This document shows positions 27,055 to 36,067 of a stretch of DNA of 64,000 nucleotides, piece after piece. The notes under the pieces were generated by a model. That model saw only the letters and a list, made by a program, of their open reading frames with translations, did not search any database and was not told the DNA's origin. How positions within the stretch are numbered: the first letter of the stretch is position 1; every line of letters begins with the position of its first letter. Made by a program: the position numbers and the translations under genes. Source of the DNA: Microbacterium sp. JZ31. Its GTDB lineage: Bacteria > Actinomycetota > Actinomycetes > Actinomycetales > Microbacteriaceae. The stretch spans positions 1,860,001 to 1,924,000 of the forward strand of contig NZ_CP017661.1 in NCBI RefSeq assembly GCF_016805985.1. Reading direction: 5' to 3'.

Positions 27055-27999
27055 TCATCCGATGCCGAGGCGGAGCATGAAGACGCCGGGAAAGACCGCG
27101 AACAGGACACTCAACGGCAGCAGCCCGAAGACGAGCGGCAGGAGCATGTAGATCTCCTTGCGCCCTGCGGTCTCGATCAGCGCGCGCTTGGCGTCCTCGC
27201 GCGCGTCCGTCGCCTGCGCCTGCAGTGCCTGCGCGAGCGGTGCACCCCGGTCGAGCGCCGCCACCAGGTGTTCGACGGCTCGGGACAGCGCGGACACCTG
27301 CACGCGACGCGACATGGAGGTGAGCGCGTCAGGAAGACTGGACCCCGTGCTCACCTCGAGCACCACGGCGCGCACCTCTGCCGTGAGCTCGCCCGAGCCG
27401 ACCGTCCCCACACGGCGCAGGCTGTCGAGGATGCCCTCGCCCGCCGCCAGACACAGTGCGAGGAACTCCAGCACGGTCGGCAGCTCGTCGGCGATCCGCG
27501 CCGCGCGTGCCTTGGCCTGGCTCGTCAACAGCAGGTCGCACAGCACGACGGCGCCGACGCCGACCACGATCGGCAGAAGCAGGCTCGGCCCCGTGAAGGA
27601 TCCGGCGAGCGCCAGTGCCACGACCGCGAGCGCGCCCGCTCCGACACCGGCGACTCCCCAGGCGAGCTGCCGCGCCCGGAAGGCGGCCGGGTCGGGCGCG
27701 CGACCGGCCCGCGCCAGTCGCAGGGCGAGGGCATCCGACGCGCCCAGGACCCGCACGGCCCATTTCGCCGAACGCTCCAGAGCCGTGGACCAGCCCAGTG
27801 CGCCCGCAGCCCCGGCCCGGCCCACCAGCTCCCATGCCGTCGTCCCGGCGGGGTCGGTGACGTCGCGGATGTACGGCGCGATCCGGCGCGACACCGACGG
27901 CGCGCCGATGCGCGGGACGAGCACCAGCAGCAGGCAGACGCCCCCACCGAGCGCGCCGCCGAGCAGCACCGCGAGGGCCGCGTCGGTCGCCCAGGTCAC
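27055..27999 (-). CDS. tadC: TadC-like inner-membrane platform protein (T2SSF)
   Basis: 314 aa with hydrophobic segments at both ends and a GspF-type cytoplasmic domain: DELPTVLEFLALCLAAGEGI and SSLPDALTSMSRRVQVSALSR, ending in KEIYMLLPLVFGLLPLSVLFAVFPG. It pairs with TadB to anchor the TadA ATPase. The GTG start overlaps the tadB stop as GTGA. Downstream 37 nt separates it from the Flp-like gene. Confidence 0.9.
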   Translation of the reverse strand: MTWATDAALAVLLGGALGGGVCLLLVLVPRIGAPSVSRRIAPYIRDVTDPAGTTAWELVGRAGAAGALGWSTALERSAKWAVRVLGASDALALRLARAGRAPDPAAFRARQLAWGVAGVGAGALAVVALALAGSFTGPSLLLPIVVGVGAVVLCDLLLTSQAKARAARIADELPTVLEFLALCLAAGEGILDSLRRVGTVGSGELTAEVRAVVLEVSTGSSLPDALTSMSRRVQVSALSRAVEHLVAALDRGAPLAQALQAQATDAREDAKRALIETAGRKEIYMLLPLVFGLLPLSVLFAVFPGVFMLRLGIG

Positions 28000-28856
28000 G
28001 CGAACCACCTCCGCGGTTCGGGCAGCCGTCCGATCCGGATCATCACGCGATACGCCACGAGGGAGACCACGGCTCCCACGATGATCAGCACCACGCCCTC
28101 CGGGCTGGAGTACGCCTCGGCGCCCTCCGGTCGCAGCGCCAGCAGCGCCAGGATCACCCAGGGCGCCACGACGCCCAGCACCGCGGCGCCCTTCGTCCAG
28201 GACTGCCGCGACTCCACCTCCGCCCGCAGGGCCGCGTCCGCGCGCACCGACGCGGACAGGGCGCGCAGCACGGGCACGAGCTCCGTACCGCCGACCTGCC
28301 GCGCCATCCGCATGGTCTCGACGATCCGGTCCGCCATCGGGTCCGCCAGCGCCGCCTTGAGGCGATCGGCGCTGGAATCGAAGTGACCGGAAGCGTTCAT
28401 GTCCCGTTCGAACCGGGTGAACGCCGGGCGCAGCGCGGGCGGCGCCGATACCGCGAGGCTCGCGATCGCGTCGGGGAGTGACATGCCCGCGCGCACGGAG
28501 GCGATCAGCAGGTCGCACACGTCGGGCCACAGCGCGCGTCTCGCACGGATCAGCCGCGAACGCCGGGAGCGCAGCCACACGATGGGGGCCGCGGCACCGG
28601 CGACCAGAGCGAGCAGCGCGAGCGTGCCCACCCCCGTGCCGAGCCAGGCCACGGCCGCGCACACGAGCGCGCACACCGCGCACGCGGTCAGGATCACGCG
28701 CGGGGACACGTGCGACAGGCCCGCGCCCGCCATCAGCCGGACGAGCGCGCCGGTCCGCGCCGGCCGCGTGCGCCCGCGCCCGGACGCGGGCCAGAGCCAC
28801 GGGGAGAGGATGAGCACGAGCCCGCCCCCGAGCAGCGCACCCCACAGCACGGTCAT
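27996..28856 (-). CDS. tadB: TadB-like inner-membrane platform protein (T2SSF)
   Basis: 286 aa. N-terminal helices, a cytoplasmic GspF-like domain (ALWPDVCDLLIASVRAGMSL; MARQVGGTELVPVLRALSAS) and two C-terminal helices. The start overlaps the tadA stop as ATGA and the stop overlaps tadC as GTGA. With TadC it forms the platform through which the TadA motor drives pilin assembly. Confidence 0.9.
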   Translation of the reverse strand: MTVLWGALLGGGLVLILSPWLWPASGRGRTRPARTGALVRLMAGAGLSHVSPRVILTACAVCALVCAAVAWLGTGVGTLALLALVAGAAAPIVWLRSRRSRLIRARRALWPDVCDLLIASVRAGMSLPDAIASLAVSAPPALRPAFTRFERDMNASGHFDSSADRLKAALADPMADRIVETMRMARQVGGTELVPVLRALSASVRADAALRAEVESRQSWTKGAAVLGVVAPWVILALLALRPEGAEAYSSPEGVVLIIVGAVVSLVAYRVMIRIGRLPEPRRWFA

Positions 28857-30025
28857 GCGGGCGCACTCCGGCGCGGTGCGCGATGGACCGGCCGCACCTC
28901 GGGAAGCTCTCCGTCGATCCGCCCCGTCGGCGCGACGATCTCGGCGACGCGGCGGAAGCCGTCGGACGTCCGCTCGCAGTGCACGACCAGATCCACGCTC
29001 GTCGCCACCGCATGCAGCACGAAGCCGCGGTCGATGTTGCGTCCGGCGAGCAGGGGCAGCGCGGCGAGGCGGCCGAGTGCATCTGTCGCCGAGTTGGCGT
29101 GGATCGTCGCCGCCCCGGGGACGCCGGTGTTGAGCGCGAGGAGCAGATCGAGCGCCTCCGCGTCGCGCACCTCGCCGACGACGAGCCGGTCGGGGCGCAT
29201 GCGCAGCGCCTCCTTCACGAGCCGACGCAGCGTGACCTCACCCGTGCCCTCGAGGCTCGGCTGGCGCCCCTGCAACGCGACGAGGTCGGGCGCATCGATC
29301 CCGAGCTCGAACGTCTCCTCGACCGTGATGATGCGGTGCGACACGGGGCTCGCCGCCACGAGGGCGCCGAGCAGCGTGGTCTTCCCGGCGTGCGTCGCGC
29401 CGCTCACGAGCACCGAGCACCCCTCCCGCATCGCATCGCGCAGGATGGCCGCGGCGTCGTGGGTCAGCGAGCCGAGAGCGACGAGGCTGTCGAGCGAGCG
29501 ATAGCGCGAGAGGAACTTGCGGATGTTCACGGCCCAGTGACGCCGGGCGATGCCGCCGATCACCACATGCAGGCGCGAGCCGTCCGGCAGCGACGCGTCC
29601 ACGAACGGCTGACTGAGGTCGACGCGACGCCCGGTGGAGTGCAGCATGCGCTCCACGAGGTCGCGCACGGACGCGTCGGTGAGGTGCACCGGCACCCGCT
29701 CCGACACGCCGCCGCGCGCGACGTAGACCCTGTCCGGTCCGTTGATCCACAGCTCCTCGACGTCCGGGTCGTCCAAGTAGGGCTGCAGGGGTCCGTAGCC
29801 CGTCACGGCGGCGAGCACCTCGCGCACGCGCGCGGCCTCGTCGTCGATCGTCGCGGTGCCGCGCGTGAGCGCGACGTCGTTGTGCCGCCGCACCTCGGCC
29901 TGTGCGATGCGCGCGACCGCGTCGGGGGCCTCGGCGGGATCCGTGCGATCCGCGCGCAGCCGCTCCCGGACGCGGTCGACGAGCGAGGCCGTCGGCACTC
30001 TGCGATCCGGATGCAGCTGTGTCAC
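28853..30025 (-). CDS. tadA: TadA/CpaF-family pilus assembly ATPase
   Basis: 390-aa secretion ATPase. N-terminal domain with YGPLQPYLDDPDVEELWING, Walker A in SGATHAGKTTLLGAL (about residue 213-227), Asp box, Walker B region RPDRLVVGEVRDAEALDLL and the His box GAATIHANSATDAL. It is the first gene of the Tad operon tadA-tadB-tadC-flp-tadE-tadE-tadG. No TadZ-like ATPase or prepilin peptidase gene lies in the window. The GTG at 30025 has no clear ribosome binding site. Confidence 0.95.
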   Translation of the reverse strand: MTQLHPDRRVPTASLVDRVRERLRADRTDPAEAPDAVARIAQAEVRRHNDVALTRGTATIDDEAARVREVLAAVTGYGPLQPYLDDPDVEELWINGPDRVYVARGGVSERVPVHLTDASVRDLVERMLHSTGRRVDLSQPFVDASLPDGSRLHVVIGGIARRHWAVNIRKFLSRYRSLDSLVALGSLTHDAAAILRDAMREGCSVLVSGATHAGKTTLLGALVAASPVSHRIITVEETFELGIDAPDLVALQGRQPSLEGTGEVTLRRLVKEALRMRPDRLVVGEVRDAEALDLLLALNTGVPGAATIHANSATDALGRLAALPLLAGRNIDRGFVLHAVATSVDLVVHCERTSDGFRRVAEIVAPTGRIDGELPEVRPVHRAPRRSAPA

Positions 30026-30152
30026 CCGGTCATGATGACAAGCCCGCCACCGGGGCCACGGAAGTTATCCACAGCGAGGGAAAGCCCGCGCGGATGCGGG
30101 GGCTGTCCCCCACGGGGGATGTCGCCGCGCATCAGTAGACTGATCGCACCTC

Positions 30153-30234
30153 GCGGGAGTGGTGAAACTGGCAGACACGCAGGATTTAGGTTCCTGTGCC
30201 TCACGGCGTGTGGGTTCAAGTCCCACCTTCCGCA
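30153..30234 (+). tRNA. tRNA-Leu (anticodon TAG)
   Basis: 82-nt class II tRNA. Acceptor GCGGGAG pairs with CTTCCGC (one G-U), discriminator A. The anticodon stem CAGGA/TCCTG encloses TTTAGGT (anticodon UAG, reading CUA). A variable arm (TGCCTCACGGCGT) and the T-arm GGGTTCAAGTCCC follow. CCA is not encoded. It sits 53 nt upstream of the dedA start. Confidence 0.96.
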
Positions 30235-30287
30235 CGAAGTCCCCTTTCCCCACCCACCCATCGCAGTACCTCGAGACGGGATCACCG

Positions 30288-31034
30288 GTGCGACCGTTCG
30301 CCCTCATTCCCTGGCTGGACCCCCAGGTCATCATCGACGCGGCCGGCCCCTGGGCCCTGCTCGTCGTCTGCCTCATCGTGTTCTCCGAGACCGGGCTGCT
30401 CGTCGGCTTCCTGCTGCCCGGCGACACCCTGCTGATCATCTCCGGCCTCCTCACCCACACGCACGACGTCTTCGGCGTGAACATCTGGGTGACGAGCCTC
30501 CTGATCGCCCTCGCCGCGTTCATCGGCGGCGAAGTCGGCTATCTGATCGGCCACAAGGGCGGCCCCGCGGTGTTCGAGCGCAAGGAATCGGGGCTGTTCA
30601 GCACCAAGAACGTCGAACGCACGAACGCCTTCTTCGAGCGCTTCGGCGGCATCACGATCGTGCTCGCGCGCTTCGTGCCGATCGTGCGGACGTTCGCGCC
30701 CGTGGCGGCGGGCGTCGGCCACATGCCGTGGAAGCGCTACTCGCTCTACAACCTGATCGGCGCGCTGCTGTGGGGCTTCGGCCTCACGATGGTCGGCTAC
30801 CTGATCGCCTTCGTGCCGTTCGTGCGCGACGTCGTGACCGAGTACATCGACGTGATCCTGCTCGTCGCGGTCGGCGGCACCGCGATCGTGACGCTGTGGC
30901 ACTACTTCGCCGAGCGGCGCAAGGCCCGCGCGGTCGCCGCCGTGCCGGCCGCGGAGGAGCTCGTGCTCGAGCCCGACGTGTTCGAGCGCGGCGCCGACAT
31001 CGACGGCGACGGCAAGCCCGACATCAAGTTCTGA
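30288..31034 (+). CDS. DedA-family membrane protein
   Basis: 248 aa, DedA/VTT-domain protein implicated in lipid carrier flipping and membrane homeostasis. FSETGLLVGFLLPGDTLLIISG (split here, residues about 30-52) and GRFGG/ARFVPIVRTFAPVAAGVG (about residue 125-145) are family hallmarks; four or more hydrophobic segments are present. The C-terminus carries an acidic tail ending DIDGDGKPDIKF, an EF-hand-like loop. The GTG at 30288 is the start that places the first helix correctly. It follows tRNA-Leu, which may share its promoter. Confidence 0.92.
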   Translation: MRPFALIPWLDPQVIIDAAGPWALLVVCLIVFSETGLLVGFLLPGDTLLIISGLLTHTHDVFGVNIWVTSLLIALAAFIGGEVGYLIGHKGGPAVFERKESGLFSTKNVERTNAFFERFGGITIVLARFVPIVRTFAPVAAGVGHMPWKRYSLYNLIGALLWGFGLTMVGYLIAFVPFVRDVVTEYIDVILLVAVGGTAIVTLWHYFAERRKARAVAAVPAAEELVLEPDVFERGADIDGDGKPDIKF

Positions 31035-31082
31035 GCGGGATCGCGACCCGAGCGGCCCAGCCGCGACGGCGGGGAGTATCGG

Positions 31083-31958
31083 TCAGGAGGCCTTCTTCGA
31101 CCGCTTCCGCTTCGGCTTCTCCTCCGGCTCCTCCTCGGGCTCCGGCTCGGCGTCGTCCTTCGTGTTGCCCCGCGAAGCGCGCGAGCGCTCGACGCTCGCC
31201 CGCAGCGCCGCCATCAGGTCGATGACCTCGCCGCCCTCGTCCTCGTCGGTCTCGCCGAAGGTCGCGTCCGTGTCGATCGCGTCGCCCTTCTCCAGCTTGG
31301 CCGCGATCAGCGTCTTGAGCTCCTTCTGGTACTCGTCGACGTACTCATCCGGGTCGAAGTCGCTCGAGAAGCTCTCCACCAGGCTCGCCGACAGCTCGAG
31401 CTCCTTCTTCGAGATCCGCACCGACTCGTTCAGCGACGGGAACTCCGCCGCGCGCACCTCGTCCGCCCACAGCAGGGTCTGCAGCATCAGCACGTCGCCG
31501 CGCACCCGCAGCGCGGCGAGCCTCGTCTTCTGCCGCAGCGAGAAGCGCACGATCGCCGTGCGATCCGTCTGCTCCAGCGTGCGCCGCAGCAGCACGTACG
31601 CCTTGGGCGAGGCCGAGTCGGGCTCGAGGTAGTACGACTTGTCGTAGGTGATGGGATCGACCTGCTCGCTCGGCACGAACTCGACGACGTCGATCTCGCG
31701 GCTGCGCTCGGACGGCAGCGACTTCAGATCCTCGTCCGTCAGCACCACGGTGCGGTCGCCGTCGTCGTAGGCCCGATCGATGTCCGAGTACGCCACGATC
31801 TCGCCGCACACCTCGCAGCGGCGCTGGTACCGGATGCGTCCGCCGTCGGCGTTGTGCACCTGGTGCAGGCTGACGTCGTGGTCCTCGGTCGCGGCGTAGA
31901 CCTTGACCGGGACGTTCACCAGGCCGAACGTCAGCGCGCCCTTCCAGATCGATCTCAT
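31083..31958 (-). CDS. ku: Ku-type DNA end-binding protein
   Basis: Homodimeric ring protein of bacterial non-homologous end joining (291 aa). MRSIWKGALTFGLVNVPVKVY at the N-terminus (residues 1-21) is diagnostic, as is the Cys-containing CEVCGEIV segment and the central YYLEPD and LLRRTL segments. The C-terminal tail (residues about 255-291) is Glu/Lys-rich, ending in KPKRKRSKKAS, a basic extension associated with DNA threading or LigD contact. It is divergent from ligD with 79 nt between starts, so both are probably coexpressed. Confidence 0.97.
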   Translation of the reverse strand: MRSIWKGALTFGLVNVPVKVYAATEDHDVSLHQVHNADGGRIRYQRRCEVCGEIVAYSDIDRAYDDGDRTVVLTDEDLKSLPSERSREIDVVEFVPSEQVDPITYDKSYYLEPDSASPKAYVLLRRTLEQTDRTAIVRFSLRQKTRLAALRVRGDVLMLQTLLWADEVRAAEFPSLNESVRISKKELELSASLVESFSSDFDPDEYVDEYQKELKTLIAAKLEKGDAIDTDATFGETDEDEGGEVIDLMAALRASVERSRASRGNTKDDAEPEPEEEPEEKPKRKRSKKAS

Positions 31959-32025
31959 GCACCACAGTCAACACCCGTCACACCCGTCACTGCCAGGGGG
32001 TTGATTCCCGGGCGGATCGGCGAAA

Positions 32026-32031
32026 TAGCCT
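32026..32031 (+). promoter_or_regulatory. Likely -10 box of ligD
   Basis: TAGCCT, 6 nt upstream of the ligD ATG. Fits the leaderless-start pattern seen elsewhere in the window. Confidence 0.5.
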
Positions 32032-32037
32032 GGGGGT

Positions 32038-34590
32038 ATGGCGCCCGACGCAGGATCGCAGCCGCAGACCGTGCGGATCGGCGGACGTCGCCTGCGCATC
32101 ACGAACCTCGACAAGGTGCTCTACCCCGACACGGGCACGACCAAGGGCGAGGTGATCGACTACGTCACACGCATCGCGCCGGTGCTGCTGCCTCACGTGG
32201 CGGGCCGGCCCGTCACGCGCAAGCGCTGGGTGGAGGGCGTCGGCACGGCGGACGATCCGCTGCCGACGTTCTTCGCCAAGGACCTCGAGCGGGGCGCGCC
32301 CGACTGGGTGCCGCGCCAGGCGATCCAGCACTCCAGCGGCCCGAAGTCGTATCCGCTGATCGACGAGGTCGCGACGCTCGTCTACCTCGCGCAGGTCGCG
32401 AGCCTCGAGCTGCACGTGCCGCAGTGGCGCTTCGCGCCGGACGGATCGCCGGGGAATCCGGATCGCATGGTGCTCGACCTCGATCCCGGTCCCGGCGTCG
32501 GGCTGCCCGAGTGCGCCGAGGTCGCGCGGCTGGCCCGCGCGATCCTGACCGACATGGGGCTCGATCCCCTGCCCGTCACGAGCGGCAGCAAGGGCATCCA
32601 CCTGTACGCGCGCCTTCCCGGGTCGCAGACGAGCGACCAGGTCTCCGCGGTCGCCAAGGCGCTCGCGCAGGCGCTCGAGGCCGACCACCCCGACCTCGTG
32701 GTCAGCTCGATGAGCAAGGCCGTGCGCCCCGGGCGGGTGCTCGTCGACTGGAGCCAGAACAACGGCAAGAAGACGACGATCGCGCCGTACTCGCTCCGTG
32801 GCCGCGCGCAGCCGTGGGTCGCCGCCCCGCGCACGTGGGACGAACTCGACGACCCGGATCTCCGCCACCTGCTGTTCGACGAGGTACTCGAGCGCGTCGA
32901 GCGGATGGGCGATCCGCTCGCACCGATCGACGCGCCCGATCCCGACCGCGCGCTGGCGCCCTACGTCGCCAAGCGCGACGCCGCGAAGACGCCCGAGCCG
33001 ATGGGCGGACCCGTCGAGCCCACGGTGAGCGGCGAGCCGCGGTTCGTGATCCAGCGGCACGAGGCCCGGCGGCTGCACTACGACCTGCGGCTCGAGCGCG
33101 ACGGCGTGCTCGCGAGCTGGGCGGTGCCGAAGGGCGTGCCCGAGACCCATGGCAAGAACCACCTCGCCGTGCAGACCGAGGACCATCCGCTCGCCTACGC
33201 GACCTTCGAGGGCGACATCCCCAAGGGCGAGTACGGCGCGGGCCACATGGACATCTGGGACACCGGCACGTACGCGCTCGAGAAGTGGCGCGCCGACGAG
33301 GTGATCTTCACGCTGCACGGCACGCGCGAGCCCGTGCGTCTGGCCCTGCTGCGCACGAGCGGCGAGGGTGAGAAGTCGCAGTGGCTGCTGCACCGCATGA
33401 AGGACCAGCACCCCTCCGATGCGGCGGCGAGCGAGGCGTCGCGGGCCGATGCGGCGGAAACCGACAGGCCGGGCGCCGATGCGCCGGACGACGATGCGGC
33501 GCCGCGCGACGAATCAGCGGAACAGGCGCCGGCGCTCGACTCCGCTCCCGCGCCACGGTCAAGCAGGAAGCGCGCGCCGAAGCCGGACTCCGACGCACCC
33601 GCCCCGTCCGCCCCGTCCGGCGCATCGGTCACCGCTCCGACGCCCATGCTCGCCACCAACGCGACCCCTGCCCTGGCGCACGCGATGGGCGGCGGCTCCT
33701 GGGCGGAGATGAAGTGGGACGGCGTGCGCGCGCTCGGCGTCTGGTCCGGCGGCGAGCTGCGCCTGTTCGCGCGCAGCGGCACCGACATCACCGCGCGCTA
33801 CCCCGAGCTGACCGCGCCCGGGGCGGCGTCCTTCGCGGCCGACGACGCGATCGTCGACGGGGAGATCGTGGCGCTCGACGAGCGCGGGCGCCCGAGCTTC
33901 TCCCTGCTGCAGAACCGGATGCACCTCACCAAGGCGGGCGAGATCGCGGCCGAGACGCGCCGCACCCCCGCCCGCCTGTACCTGTTCGACGTGCTCGCCG
34001 CCGACGGAGCCGACCTCGCCGGCCGCCCGCTCTCCGAGCGCCGCGAGGTGCTCGAACGCATCGCTTCGGGCGCGGGCGCGGCCATCGATGTGCCGCCCGT
34101 GTTCGACGCCCTGGACATGGCGCTCGCGATCGCCCGCGAGCACGACCTCGAGGGCGTGGTCGCGAAGGACCCGGCCTCCCGCTACCGCGCGGGCCGCTCC
34201 GAGCGCTGGATGAAGCTCAAGCTCACCCGTACGCAGGAGGTGGTGATCGGCGGCATCCGCCCCGGCAAGGGCGGCAGATCCGGATCCATCGGCTCGCTGC
34301 TGCTCGGCATCCCCGACGACGACGGACTGCGGTACGTGGGCCGTGTCGGCACCGGCTTCAGCCAGCGTGCGCTGGCGCGACTGCAGGACCAGCTCGAGCC
34401 GCTGCGCGAAGACGAGACCTCGCTGCACGGCGTTCCCGCGCTCGACGCGCGCGACGCACTCTGGGTGCGACCCGAGCTCGTGGGCGAGGTGGAGTTCTCC
34501 GAATGGACGGCGGGCGGCAGCATGCGCCATCCGCGCTGGCGGGGCCTGCGCGCCGACAAGACGCCGGCCGACGTCGTCCGGGAGTCCTGA
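32038..34590 (+). CDS. ligD: Multifunctional ATP-dependent DNA ligase LigD (Pol-PE-Lig)
   Basis: NHEJ end-processing and ligation enzyme, 850 aa. The polymerase/primase domain (about 1-300) shows VLDLDPGPG with the metal-binding DxD and SGSKGIHLYARL; the 3'-phosphoesterase domain (about 325-450) shows FVIQRHEARRLHYDLRLERD; an Ala/Asp-rich linker (455-530) leads to the ligase domain (about 535-850) with EMKWDGVRAL, whose Lys is adenylated. This Pol-PE-Lig order is the mycobacterial type, unlike the Lig-first order of Pseudomonas. It works with the divergent ku gene on double-strand breaks. Confidence 0.97.
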   Translation: MAPDAGSQPQTVRIGGRRLRITNLDKVLYPDTGTTKGEVIDYVTRIAPVLLPHVAGRPVTRKRWVEGVGTADDPLPTFFAKDLERGAPDWVPRQAIQHSSGPKSYPLIDEVATLVYLAQVASLELHVPQWRFAPDGSPGNPDRMVLDLDPGPGVGLPECAEVARLARAILTDMGLDPLPVTSGSKGIHLYARLPGSQTSDQVSAVAKALAQALEADHPDLVVSSMSKAVRPGRVLVDWSQNNGKKTTIAPYSLRGRAQPWVAAPRTWDELDDPDLRHLLFDEVLERVERMGDPLAPIDAPDPDRALAPYVAKRDAAKTPEPMGGPVEPTVSGEPRFVIQRHEARRLHYDLRLERDGVLASWAVPKGVPETHGKNHLAVQTEDHPLAYATFEGDIPKGEYGAGHMDIWDTGTYALEKWRADEVIFTLHGTREPVRLALLRTSGEGEKSQWLLHRMKDQHPSDAAASEASRADAAETDRPGADAPDDDAAPRDESAEQAPALDSAPAPRSSRKRAPKPDSDAPAPSAPSGASVTAPTPMLATNATPALAHAMGGGSWAEMKWDGVRALGVWSGGELRLFARSGTDITARYPELTAPGAASFAADDAIVDGEIVALDERGRPSFSLLQNRMHLTKAGEIAAETRRTPARLYLFDVLAADGADLAGRPLSERREVLERIASGAGAAIDVPPVFDALDMALAIAREHDLEGVVAKDPASRYRAGRSERWMKLKLTRTQEVVIGGIRPGKGGRSGSIGSLLLGIPDDDGLRYVGRVGTGFSQRALARLQDQLEPLREDETSLHGVPALDARDALWVRPELVGEVEFSEWTAGGSMRHPRWRGLRADKTPADVVRES

Positions 34591-34593
34591 GCC

Positions 34594-35505
34594 TCAGCCG
34601 TGCGCGGCGTGACGGTCCTCGTGGCCGACGGCCTCGAGCTGGAAGGTCGAGTGCTCCACGTCGAAGTGGTCCGCGAGGCAGTCCTGCAGCGAGGTCAGCA
34701 GCGCCGCCGACCCGCCGCGGTCGAGCACCTCCTGCTCCACGACGACGTGCGCCGTGAACACGGGCGCGCCGCGGGTCAGCTGCCACACGTGCACGTCGTG
34801 GACCTCGCGCACGCCCGGCGCGCGCATCAGGTGGTCGCGGATTTCGGCGACCCTGGTGCCCTGCGGCGCCGCCTCGGACAGCACCGAGAGCACCTCCCAC
34901 AGCAGCCCGAGCGCGCGCGGCACGATGAACGCCGCGATGAGCAGCGACGCGATCGCGTCCGCCCGCGCCCATCCGGTGAACAGGATGACGACCGCCGCCG
35001 CGATCACGGCCGCCGAGCCGAGCATGTCGCCGAGCACCTCGAGGTAGGCCCCGCGCACGTTCATGCTGCGCTTCTGCGCGTGCCGCAGCAGCCACGCCGC
35101 GACGGCGTTCGCCGCGAGGCCGATGACCGCGACCGCGAGCATCCAGCCGCCCGAGACCTCCGCCTGCTGCGGCGCGGCGAGCCGGCCGATCGCCTCGATC
35201 GCGATCCAGACCGACAGGCCGAGCAGCACGAGCCCGTTCACGAGCGCGCCGAGCACCTCGGCGCGCTGATAGCCGTAGGTGCGCCGGTCGTCAGCGGGCC
35301 GCGCGGCGACGACGCTCGCCAGCAGCGCGATCAGCAGCGCCGCGGCATCCGTCAGCATGTGCGCGGCGTCGGCGAGCAGCGCGAGCGATCCGGTCAGGAT
35401 CGCCCCGACGACCTGCACGACGAACACCGACGCCGTGATGGCGAGCGACACGGAGAGCAGACGCCTGTTGTCGCCCGCCTCGATCCGGTGCGTGTGGTCG
35501 TGCAT
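34594..35505 (-). CDS. Cation diffusion facilitator (CDF) transporter
   Basis: 303-aa metal:proton antiporter with a short His-rich N-terminus (MHDHTHRIEAGDN), six hydrophobic segments and a cytoplasmic C-terminal domain. The metal-site motif in helix 2 is LADAAHMLTDAAALL (HxxxD), and EVLGDMLGSA is the helix 5 counterpart. The CzcD/ZnT-like subgroup usually exports Zn, Co or Cd, consistent with HEDRHAAHG, a second His-rich patch at the C-terminus. It is convergent with ligD, 3 nt away. Specific metal not determined. Confidence 0.92.
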   Translation of the reverse strand: MHDHTHRIEAGDNRRLLSVSLAITASVFVVQVVGAILTGSLALLADAAHMLTDAAALLIALLASVVAARPADDRRTYGYQRAEVLGALVNGLVLLGLSVWIAIEAIGRLAAPQQAEVSGGWMLAVAVIGLAANAVAAWLLRHAQKRSMNVRGAYLEVLGDMLGSAAVIAAAVVILFTGWARADAIASLLIAAFIVPRALGLLWEVLSVLSEAAPQGTRVAEIRDHLMRAPGVREVHDVHVWQLTRGAPVFTAHVVVEQEVLDRGGSAALLTSLQDCLADHFDVEHSTFQLEAVGHEDRHAAHG

Positions 35506-35605
35506 GTCCCCAGGCTACGTCGGGGAAAGGCCTGATCCGGCGCCGTTCGCGAACTCGGGAATGAGTCCGATTCTCATGCTCGGCGCCGCGGCCGGGATCG
35601 AAGTG

Positions 35606-35932
35606 TCAGTGCTCGGCGTCGCCGACCAGCTTCAGACCCACGATGCAGCCGACGAGGCCCACGATGAGCAGGATCTTCGCCCACGACACGGACTCGTCGC
35701 CGGTGATCATCGCGTAGACGACCGTGAGGGCCGCGCCGACGCCGACCCAGACGGCGTAGGCCGTCGCGGTGGGGATGTCGCGCATGGCCCACGCGAGGCC
35801 GATCATGCTGGCGACGATGCCGACTCCGAAGACGATCGACGGCACGGGCTTGCTGAAGCCTTCCGACTTGCCGAGCGCGGTGGCCCAGACGGCCTCCAGC
35901 ACGCCGGACAGGATGAGGACGATCCACGACAT
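35606..35932 (-). CDS. gdx: Gdx/SugE-type SMR guanidinium exporter
   Basis: 108-aa small multidrug resistance protein with four hydrophobic segments. SGVLEAVWATALGKSEGFSKP carries the SMR Glu (in GVLEAVW) and the GKSEGFSK segment typical of the SugE/Gdx branch, and YAVWVGVGAAL is the helix 3 motif. The SD AGGAG lies 7 nt before the ATG at 35932. A guanidine-III riboswitch is upstream, and Gdx proteins export guanidinium, so the sequence and its regulator agree. It acts as a dual-topology dimer in the inner membrane. Confidence 0.95.
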   Translation of the reverse strand: MSWIVLILSGVLEAVWATALGKSEGFSKPVPSIVFGVGIVASMIGLAWAMRDIPTATAYAVWVGVGAALTVVYAMITGDESVSWAKILLIVGLVGCIVGLKLVGDAEH

Positions 35933-35944
35933 GACGCGACTCCT

Positions 35945-35985
35945 GGCAAGTCTTGTCGCGCGCCGGGTACTTGACCATCGTCCGG
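35945..35985 (-). ncRNA. Guanidine-III riboswitch (ykkC-III class)
   Basis: On the minus strand a 41-nt element between -53 and -13 of the gdx ATG reads CCGGACGA, then GTACCCGG, then GACAAGAC in conserved order, closed by GGTCAAG/CTTGCC pairing. This matches the compact pseudoknotted guanidine-III aptamer, for which CCGGACGA, GUACCCGG and GACAAGAC are signature segments. The 3' stem CTTGCC runs directly into the gdx SD (CCAGGAG), so ligand binding can change access to it: translational control is likely. Class assignment is from remembered signature segments; an alignment would settle it. Confidence 0.9.
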
Positions 35986-36055
35986 GAGCCGCCTGACGGG
36001 CTCTGGCCTGATCCTCTCACGCGTGCCTGTGCAGGCCCGGTGCAGAGCCCCGCCG

Positions 36056-36061
36056 TAGAAT
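36056..36061 (+). promoter_or_regulatory. Likely -10 box of LysE-family gene
   Basis: TAGAAT, 6 nt before the GTG at 36068; consistent with a leaderless transcript. Confidence 0.6.
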
Positions 36062-36067
36062 CGGCGC

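Noticed and set aside
36026..36037. GCCTGTGCAGGC palindrome between gdx and the LysE gene
   Set aside because: Short, with no regulator nearby; too likely by chance at this GC content.
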